Assembly: GCA_047833665.1 (NCBI GenBank)
Contig: CP181261.1
Location: forward strand, 248,001 to 312,000
DNA length: 64,000 nucleotides
Direction: 5' to 3'
Source: Caproicibacter sp047833665
Lineage (GTDB): Bacteria > Bacillota > Clostridia > Oscillospirales > Acutalibacteraceae
This document shows, piece by piece, positions 58,681-64,000 of the stretch. Numbering within the stretch: position 1 is the first letter of the stretch; each line of letters begins with the position of its first letter. Under the pieces are notes generated by a model. The model had not been told where the DNA came from, ran no database searches, and was given only the letters and a program-made list of their open reading frames with translations. A program made the translations under genes and the position numbers.

Positions 58681-59740
58681 TGTAGGTTTGTCAAACATAT
58701 TGGACAGTATGGGAATGCAAAAATTCAGAAGGAGACAACCAATGAAGAGGACGCATCGGCATATTATTAGAGCGTCTTAAGTAGATGGAAAGTTGGTTTT
58801 CAAAATCAGTAAGGGAATAAAAACGATGTTTGTTGTAAAAGCGTTTTTGGTCTTCACGATGGCTGCGTTCCACTTTGCCATTGTGCCTTGGCGTATAAGG
58901 CCGGATTAGTTTGTGCCGGATATGCAGTTTGGCCGCGGTGGCCTCAAAGAGTGTCAGCAAGTGTTTCTTTGACGGAGAAAAACGGTTGGTAAATTCAAAG
59001 CCATTGTCAGTTTGTATGCATTCCACATGGACGCCGCGCCGAGCAAACCATTTGACAGCCCTTTTTAGAAAGTCAGCAGAAGAGTAAGTACTCTGTTCAG
59101 GGTATGCAGCCAGAAAACGCAGCCGAGAAAATTCATCAATGGCTGTGTACTGGAAAAGCCGAAGCTCAGGGTCGGCAATACAGCGTTTGGGCACAACCTT
59201 GACGTCGATTTGAACACGTTCTCCAGGATGCGTCATTTGCTCGTAAGGCTTAGGTTGGTACTTTTTCTTTGGCTTCGGTTCAGGAAAGATTCCCATCCGA
59301 CGCATAACGCGGAATAGGCTTTCTGGACGCCGCGTATACCCTCGCTTTTTTAGCCGGTGCCACAGTTCAATCATACCCAGCTCTGGATTTCTGCGTCGCA
59401 TATCACGAATCAGTTTTAACTCGGCAGGTGTATGCTGGTTTGGATGACTGTGGGGCTTTCTAGACCGGCACGCCAATGATTCCAGTGTACCGTCATACCT
59501 GGCTTTCCAAAAGTAGATAAAGGAACGGCTTTTGTTGTATTTTCGGCTCGCGCGGCTAACTCCGTACTTTTCAGCGTAAATCATTATGGATTGCCTAAAC
59601 TTCATGTCTTGTGTTACACTATTCATGCAGGGATGGGCACTTCCTTTCGGTAAATTTGGTTGGGTAACTCTATTTTAACCGATGTGCCCATTCCTGTTTT
59701 TATTTTTTCTCAACTGTCCAATATGTATTGTAGTCCTACA
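58681..59740 (-). mobile_element. IS481-like insertion sequence, copy 2 (before the tRNA cluster)
   Basis: About 1060 bp with the same terminal repeats as copy 1 and the transposase on the minus strand. Flanked by perfect 25-bp direct repeats, with two extra bases (CC at 59741-59742) between the right terminal repeat and the right-hand repeat; these may belong to the element. The transposase 5' end faces the tRNA promoter, so the transposase is transcribed away from it, as copy 1 is transcribed away from dnaA. Confidence 0.95.
58691..59626 (-). CDS. IS481-like DDE transposase, copy 2
   Basis: Intact 311-residue transposase, about 94.5 percent identical to copy 1 (17 differences, for example L14I, M41K, S90H, C99R, E192K and H268R). 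All catalytic motifs are the same: IDVKVVPKR, QTDNGFEF and NGKVERSHRED. Its leader repeats the hairpin around the ribosome site: arms at 59684-59696 and 59628-59640. Confidence 0.94.
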   Translation of the reverse strand: MNSVTQDMKFRQSIMIYAEKYGVSRASRKYNKSRSFIYFWKARYDGTLESLACRSRKPHSHPNQHTPAELKLIRDMRRRNPELGMIELWHRLKKRGYTRRPESLFRVMRRMGIFPEPKPKKKYQPKPYEQMTHPGERVQIDVKVVPKRCIADPELRLFQYTAIDEFSRLRFLAAYPEQSTYSSADFLKRAVKWFARRGVHVECIQTDNGFEFTNRFSPSKKHLLTLFEATAAKLHIRHKLIRPYTPRHNGKVERSHREDQKRFYNKHRFYSLTDFENQLSIYLRRSNNMPMRPLHWLSPSEFLHSHTVQYV

Positions 59741-59742
59741 CC

Positions 59743-59767
59743 AAAAATAAAATATTTATTTCAAATA
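59743..59767 (+). repeat. Right target duplication of IS copy 2
   Basis: Perfect 25-bp copy of 58656-58680. It ends 4 bp before the -35 box of the tRNA promoter. Confidence 0.93.
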
Positions 59768-59771
59768 CATA

Positions 59772-59801
59772 TTGACAAATGAAATGGACATGTATTATAA
59801 T
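59772..59801 (+). promoter_or_regulatory. Promoter of the tRNA Met-Glu-Val cluster
   Basis: TTGACA (59772-59777), 18-bp spacer, TATAAT (59796-59801): near-perfect consensus, 36 bp before the first tRNA. Confidence 0.92.
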
Positions 59802-59836
59802 AGATAACGCTCCGCTATGAAATTACGGAGTTTTGT

Positions 59837-59913
59837 GGCGGCATAGCTCAGTTGGCTAGAGCATTCGGTTCATACCCGAAGCGTCGTTGGTTCGAATCCA
59901 ATTGCCGCTACCA
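59837..59913 (+). tRNA. tRNA-Met (CAT anticodon)
   Basis: 77 nt with CCA encoded. The acceptor GGCGGCA pairs with TGCCGCT (G-T at the first pair), D-arm AGCTCAGTTGGCTAGAGC, anticodon stem CTTCGG-like with loop containing CAT (CGGTTCATACCCG), and T-arm GGTTCGAATCC. The GC pattern fits the elongator rather than the initiator, but a lysidine tRNA-Ile cannot be excluded by anticodon alone. Confidence 0.93.
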
Positions 59914-59919
59914 TGCTAT

Positions 59920-59994
59920 GGCCCGTTGGTCAAGTGGTTAAGACACCGCCCTTTCACGGCGGTAACACGCGTTCAAATCGCGTACGGGTCACCA
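59920..59994 (+). tRNA. tRNA-Glu (TTC anticodon)
   Basis: 75 nt with encoded CCA. It opens GGCCCGTTGGTCAAGTGGTT, the typical tRNA-Glu start, and has anticodon loop CTTTCAC giving TTC. T-arm GTTCAAATC. Confidence 0.95.
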
Positions 59995-60000
59995 AAGTGT

Positions 60001-60077
60001 GGACGCATAGCTCAGCTGGTTAGAGCGCTCGCCTCACACGCGAGAGGTCACAGGTTCGAGTCCCGTTGTGTCCACCA
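60001..60077 (+). tRNA. tRNA-Val (CAC anticodon)
   Basis: 77 nt with encoded CCA. Acceptor GGACGCA/TGTGTCC, anticodon stem CTCGC/GCGAG with loop CTCACAC giving CAC. T-arm GGTTCGAGTCC. Confidence 0.94.
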
Positions 60078-60112
60078 TTAATAAAGGCACCTGTGGGTGC
60101 CTTTATTAATGG
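60078..60112 (+). terminator. Terminator of the tRNA cluster
   Basis: ATTAATAAAGGCACC pairs with GGTGCCTTTATTAAT around a TGTG loop, directly after the last tRNA. Confidence 0.82.
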
Positions 60113-60521
60113 CTGGATGCACTCAACTCAGAACTTTGTTGTGACATATCCGTGGATACAGGAAAACATTCTCCCTTCCTTAGCAAAAGGATTGAGTCTA
60201 AAATGGCTCAATCCTTTTGCTTTTTGTCTCTATGTCAATAGTTGGGGTAACCCAAAATGGAAACACCGGATGGAGCGGCGCTATGCTGCTCCATTTTTGG
60301 TTGAATGGTTGAATATAAAGAGAATACGATTACCGAAACGGCGAAAGGGTACCTAAAATCTTTCCGCAGGGGGAAGGAAAAGTTTTCTGTTTTTATCGTT
60401 TTATTGTGTTTTTATGGCCTTTTCATTAAAAGTATTTTGAAATTCAGCGGAATGCTTGATTGATGGAACAGAGCATGTTAGAATAAACAATCTTATTTGG
60501 TTTTGAGAAAGGGATATAGAA
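60113..60521 (+). other. Intergenic region after tRNAs with two more hairpins
   Basis: About 410 bp. AAAAGGATTGAG/CTCAATCCTTTT followed by GCTTTTTG (60186-60226) is a terminator-like hairpin, and ATGGAGC...GCTCCAT with TTTT (60269-60298) is another. A short frame spanning part of it (60066-60356) starts in a tRNA and has no ribosome site. No gene is assigned. Confidence 0.55.
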
Positions 60522-61502
60522 ATGAATCTGCAAAAAGAACGGATTTTAACAAAACCTGCCGTTGTATGGCTGCTGGCTATGCTTTGCTGTGCTTTATGGG
60601 GCAGTGCGTTTCCGGGTATCAAAAGTGGTTACCAATTGTTTCAGATTTCCCAGGGAAACTTTCAAACACAGATTCTTTTTGCAGGCAGCCGTTTTTTTCT
60701 TGCCGGTATTTTAACAGTACTCATCGCAAGTGCAGCGGGAGGAAAATTGTTACTGCCGCGTGCTGCGTCTTTCAAGAGAATAGGAATTCTGAGCCTGTTC
60801 CAGACCATACTGCAGTATATTCCATTTTATATCGGCCTTGCATATGCCAGCGGCGTGAAAGCCTCCATATTAGTTGGAACAAACGTCTTTTTGTCCATTT
60901 TAATTGCATGTCTCATCTTTCATCAAGAAAAATTAACCGCTCGCAAATTATTTGGCAGTGTGATTGGTTTTTCGGGCGTGGTGCTGGTAAACCTGAGCGG
61001 TGAAGGATTTTCTATGGACTTTCACTTTCTGGGGGAAGGCTTGATTTTGCTTTCTACCGTATCTACTGCATTGGCTGCCGTTTTAATTAAGCAATTTTCC
61101 AAAAAGGACGACCCCGTCATGCTCAATGGCTATCAATTTATTTTTGGAGGAGCATTTTTAATGCTCTGCGGATTTGCATCCGGCGGTAAAATCTCACATT
61201 GGACTCTTTCGGGAGCTGCGGTGCTTTTGTATCTTGCTTTTCTTTCAGCGGCGGCATATTCTCTTTGGAGTATCTTGCTTCACTATAATCCGGTTTCACG
61301 CGTGACCGTATTTGGGTTTATGAATCCGGTGTTTGGGGTATTATTGTCTGCGGTCATTCTGCAAGAGAGTCGGCAGGCATTTGGCTTGAAGACGATGGCG
61401 GCACTTGTACTGGTCAGTTTGGGAATTTATATTGTTAACCGTACTGCTGGTCCGTCCCTTGATCATCGCCGAGCTTCAAAAATATCATCGCGTCAAACTT
61501 GA
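60522..61502 (+). CDS. EamA-family (DMT) transporter
   Basis: A 326-residue membrane protein with ten hydrophobic segments in two EamA repeats, of the drug/metabolite transporter superfamily. The first repeat holds ALWGSAFPGIKSGYQLF, the second SAAAYSLWSILLHYNPVSRV and the C-terminal end FGFMNPVFGVLLSAVILQE, a phrase typical of RhaT/EamA exporters. The substrate is unknown. AAAGGGA precedes the ATG. A GNAT gene follows, starting 17 bp after its stop. Confidence 0.92.
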   Translation: MNLQKERILTKPAVVWLLAMLCCALWGSAFPGIKSGYQLFQISQGNFQTQILFAGSRFFLAGILTVLIASAAGGKLLLPRAASFKRIGILSLFQTILQYIPFYIGLAYASGVKASILVGTNVFLSILIACLIFHQEKLTARKLFGSVIGFSGVVLVNLSGEGFSMDFHFLGEGLILLSTVSTALAAVLIKQFSKKDDPVMLNGYQFIFGGAFLMLCGFASGGKISHWTLSGAAVLLYLAFLSAAAYSLWSILLHYNPVSRVTVFGFMNPVFGVLLSAVILQESRQAFGLKTMAALVLVSLGIYIVNRTAGPSLDHRRASKISSRQT

Positions 61503-61519
61503 GCAGGGAGTGTTTTTAT

Positions 61520-62113
61520 ATGTATCAAATCCGACTTGCAGAAGAAACAGATTCCACGGCACTTTTGAAAATTTATCAGCCCTATATATTAAAAACAGCC
61601 ATTACATTCGAGGAAACGGTACCAACACCGGAGGAATATCGCGAACGCGTCCTCGGCATATCTCATCAATATCCTTGGCTGGTCTGTGAGCGTGACGGCA
61701 TTGTCATCGGCTACGCGTATGCACATCGGCATATGGAGCGGGCTTCTTACCGGTGGAATGCGGAGCTGTCTATCTATCTGGAACGCTCAAGTCTGCGCAT
61801 GGGCATTGGGAAGACGCTTTACAGCGCCCTGCTGGAAATCCTGCAGCATCAAGGAATACAAAATGTTTATGCCGGAATTACTGTGCCGAATCCAAACAGC
61901 GAAAAATTGCACGAATCCATGGGATTTCATATCGTTGGCACATATCATCGTACGGGGTATAAATGCGGAAAATGGCATGATGTGGTTTGGTACGAAAAAC
62001 AGATTGGCAACCATGAACTGAATCCATCGCCGTTTGTGCCAATCCATGCGCTGAACCCAGCCTTGCTGCAGAATATTTTAAATAGGCATAACCAACTGCT
62101 GAATAACCGCTGA
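61520..62113 (+). CDS. GNAT N-acetyltransferase, phosphinothricin/methionine sulfoximine type
   Basis: A 197-residue GCN5-type acetyltransferase. Features of the Pat/MnaT subfamily: IRLAEETDSTALLKIYQPYI, FEETVPTPEEYRERV, AYAHRHMERASYRW and the acetyl-CoA loop RMGIGKTLYSALLEIL (Q/R-x-x-G-x-G/K variant), then NSEKLHESMGFHIVGTYHRT. It may acetylate a methionine derivative or a natural herbicide-like antimetabolite; neither can be decided. ATG 61520 is chosen (GGGAG nine bases upstream) over a TTG at 61499. Likely co-transcribed with the DMT exporter, which fits a detoxification pair. Confidence 0.9.
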   Translation: MYQIRLAEETDSTALLKIYQPYILKTAITFEETVPTPEEYRERVLGISHQYPWLVCERDGIVIGYAYAHRHMERASYRWNAELSIYLERSSLRMGIGKTLYSALLEILQHQGIQNVYAGITVPNPNSEKLHESMGFHIVGTYHRTGYKCGKWHDVVWYEKQIGNHELNPSPFVPIHALNPALLQNILNRHNQLLNNR

Positions 62114-62177
62114 ACGTGCTATTATATATCGTATTAAAAATATGTAATAATACAAATAGTATTATATATATTTGCAA

Positions 62178-62217
62178 AATAGGCCCAAAAGGTGTTTTAT
62201 TGCCTTTCGGGCCTATT
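62178..62217 (-). terminator. Terminator of the sleB locus
   Basis: AATAGGCCC...AAAGG pairs with CCTTT...GGGCCTATT; on the minus strand it is followed by TTTGCAAAT. Its right-hand arm is part of the 303-bp duplication, so only this outer copy is intact. Confidence 0.62.
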
Positions 62218-62804
62218 GATCACTAATGCATATTTTTGATTTGCCAAGGATTTCATTCACAGAAACGATGTGCTCCGATTACTACAATAACCGGTCTTGA
62301 CCAAATCCATGAACTGGTTGCTTTGTCGGGATTATAATAGTAAAGGGCGCCGCCGGAAGGATCCCATCCGTTGATAGCATCGCGCGCTGCTTTGTATGCA
62401 GAGTCGGCGACTGCGGCGTTAATTCCTCCGTCATCCATGCAAGAAAATGCGCCCGGTTGATAGACCACGCCCGCGAGCGTATTCGGGAAAGAAGGATGCT
62501 CATTGCCTTTCGGGCCTATTGATCACTAATGCATATTTTTGATTTGCCAAGGATTTCATTCACAGAAACGATGTGCTCCGATTACTACAATAACCGGTCT
62601 TGACCAAATCCATGAACTGGTTGCTTTGTCGGGATTATAATAGTAAAGGGCGCCGCCGGAAGGATCCCATCCGTTGATAGCATCGCGCGCTGCTTTGTAT
62701 GCAGAGTCGGCGACTGCGGCGTTAATTCCTCCGTCATCCATGCAAGAAAATGCGCCCGGTTGATAGACCACGCCCGCGAGCGTATTCGGGAAAGAAGGAT
62801 GCTC
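62199..62804. repeat. 303-bp perfect tandem duplication of the sleB 3' end
   Basis: Copies 62199-62501 and 62502-62804 appear identical. Each contains one arm of the terminator, the sleB stop and about 80 C-terminal codons. The length is a multiple of three. Confidence 0.92.
62253..62501 (-). pseudogene. Orphan C-terminal fragment of sleB
   Basis: It encodes the last ~82 residues of the SleB-like hydrolase (VVYQPGAFSCMDDGG and onwards) in the frame of the complete gene, but lacks the N-terminus, the catalytic Glu and a start site. It arose from the tandem duplication and is probably not translated. Confidence 0.85.
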
Positions 62805-63242
62805 AATGCGGTTGAGGATGACTGCCCCAACGGCAACTTGCCCCTCATATGGTTCTCCGCGCGACTCTGCGGAAATCACCCTAGCGAGGAGATTAACGTC
62901 ATTGCTGCTGTATCCGCCCACAGAACCGCCGGAATCACCTGTTGGCAGTCCGATGGCGCTCAGTGTCTCAGCCCCGGCAATGCCGTCTGCTGTCAGACCG
63001 TTTTTCTTTTGAAAATAGAGTACTGCATTTTTAGTCTGTGTGCCGTAAATCCCGTCAATTTTCCCGTTGTAATATCCCCAGTTTTTCAGCCGTGTCTGAA
63101 TCTGTTTGACCTCATCGCCGGTGGAGCCGACCTTGGAAAGGGTTTGAATGGAGCCGCCCATATGAGTGACTACCGCAATCATTAAGATGTTGACTAGAAT
63201 GATAATAAAGACTTTCCATATATATGTCACCTTACTATTCAA
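62556..63242 (-). CDS. SleB-type spore cortex/cell-wall hydrolase
   Basis: A 228-residue envelope protein with an N-terminal membrane helix (about 9-27) or uncleaved signal, a peptidoglycan-binding domain (about 40-97, with VKQIQTRLKNWGYYNGKIDG), and a Hydrolase_2/SleB catalytic domain (about 115-228) with the likely catalytic Glu126 in ISAESRGEPYEGQVAVGAV. In sporeformers this cuts the cortex during germination, so the organism may sporulate, but non-spore homologues exist. The start is TTG (63242) with AGAGGTGG 7 bp upstream. Its own terminator was displaced by the 303-bp duplication. Confidence 0.92.
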   Translation of the reverse strand: MNSKVTYIWKVFIIILVNILMIAVVTHMGGSIQTLSKVGSTGDEVKQIQTRLKNWGYYNGKIDGIYGTQTKNAVLYFQKKNGLTADGIAGAETLSAIGLPTGDSGGSVGGYSSNDVNLLARVISAESRGEPYEGQVAVGAVILNRIEHPSFPNTLAGVVYQPGAFSCMDDGGINAAVADSAYKAARDAINGWDPSGGALYYYNPDKATSSWIWSRPVIVVIGAHRFCE

Positions 63243-63682
63243 GAGAATACCACCTCTTCACACAGATTTTTCCCAGAGAAGGTTTGTTTTATCCCTAAGA
63301 AAAACAGGCAATTTTAGCCCGAAATCAACTGTATAAATCGGCCTGTTTTTATTCATACTGTCGATCAAAAAGAAAACCAATAAAAAATTGAAAAAAAGGG
63401 TTGACAAGAGGGTGGTGTTTTGGTATTATAGTGGAGCGCCTTACGGAAAGGGCGCTGCGGAAAGAGAGTTCGAAAGAGCCCGAAAGCCGCATGGGACCTT
63501 GAAAATTAAACAACGAGAGAAGAAGAGGAACCCGTAAAGGACGAGAGTGAAAAGTACTTTCGGACGAAAGAGAAGGACAACTCTTTTGAAAAAACCAAAG
63601 CGATACGTTAGAGTATCGGAGCGAGAAGGAGCCAAAGAGCTCTAAGATAGATATAGACGCCGAAAGGCGAGTATATACCATA
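63243..63682 (+). other. rrn upstream region and leader
   Basis: About 440 bp. 63299-63352 holds a hairpin (AACAGG...CCGA with TCGGCCTGTT) followed by TTTTT, perhaps isolating the operon from upstream transcription. The rrn promoter follows at 63401-63429. The leader (63430-63682) has GCGCC/GGCGC (about 63435-63455) and purine-rich sequence typical of rRNA leaders, and no gene. Confidence 0.7.
63401..63429 (+). promoter_or_regulatory. rRNA operon promoter
   Basis: TTGACA (63401-63406), 17-bp spacer, TATTAT (63424-63429), about 250 bp before the 16S gene. Confidence 0.88.

Positions 63683-64000
<318 letters not shown>

Noticed and set aside
60066..60356. Short frame starting in the tRNA-Val gene
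   Set aside because: Starts inside a tRNA, crosses hairpins, no ribosome site.
63349..63681. Frames in the rRNA leader
   Set aside because: They lie antisense to the rrn promoter and leader, without support.

Overview
The window reads as the replication-origin neighbourhood of a low-to-medium GC Firmicute. The order dnaA-dnaN-S4 protein-recF-remB-gyrB-gyrA on one side and rpmH-rnpA-yidD-yidC-jag-mnmE-mnmG-rsmG-noc-parA-parB on the other is the classic Bacillus/Clostridium origin layout. The partial 16S rRNA at the right edge, rubrerythrin, the ThiT transporter, SleB and the strong GGAGG ribosome sites suggest an anaerobic clostridial lineage. I favour Oscillospiraceae/Ruminococcaceae, inferred from the 16S start without a database check.

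Layout, left to right. 1-6.4 kb: end of lysS, a membrane protein, an OmpR-type two-component system and an HtrA-type protease. 6.4-11.3 kb: a 103-bp tandem repeat carrying twin terminators, a DUF2294-like gene, a NMT1/SsuA-type ABC importer and a frameshifted DUF4349 lipoprotein. 11.4-19.7 kb: ilvBNC, a DedA-like protein, a small holin-4-like membrane protein, endonuclease IV, riboswitch-controlled thiT, a HAD phosphatase and a FlK-like thioesterase. 19.8-26.2 kb: an acyltransferase-like membrane protein, a VOC protein, tex, ychF, an alpha/beta hydrolase and rubrerythrin behind a PerR/Fur-like operator. 26.2-33.4 kb: a Gld-type ABC operon, a DUF1015 protein and a NUDIX hydrolase. 33.4-46 kb: gyrA, gyrB, remB, recF, dnaN and dnaA on the minus strand. 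46-58.6 kb: rpmH through parB, then serS and an acyl-ACP thioesterase on the plus strand. 58.7-64 kb: a second insertion sequence, a tRNA cluster (Met, Glu, Val), a DMT transporter, a GNAT enzyme, a partly duplicated sleB and the start of an rrn operon.

Replication apparently starts near the divergent dnaA/rpmH interval. dnaA-side genes run mostly on the minus strand and rpmH-side genes mostly on the plus strand, so both are co-directional with forks. Two identical parS-like sites flank noc and precede parA.

The most unusual object is an IS481-like insertion sequence present twice. One copy sits between dnaA and rpmH, the other in front of the tRNA cluster. Both copies are flanked by perfect 25-bp direct repeats. 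Both insertions leave exactly 4 bp between the repeat and the -35 box of a strong promoter, share a 9-bp A/T motif at the same offset, and have the transposase pointing away from the promoter. Both have a hairpin enclosing the transposase Shine-Dalgarno, with one compensatory base-pair change between copies. This suggests an element that targets the UP-element region of housekeeping promoters and re-creates it through its long duplication. That reading rests on two insertions.

Other points of interest are several perfect tandem duplications (5, 103 and 303 bp), a GyrA with alanine at the quinolone-determining serine position, and a Noc-like protein without the usual membrane-targeting N-terminus.
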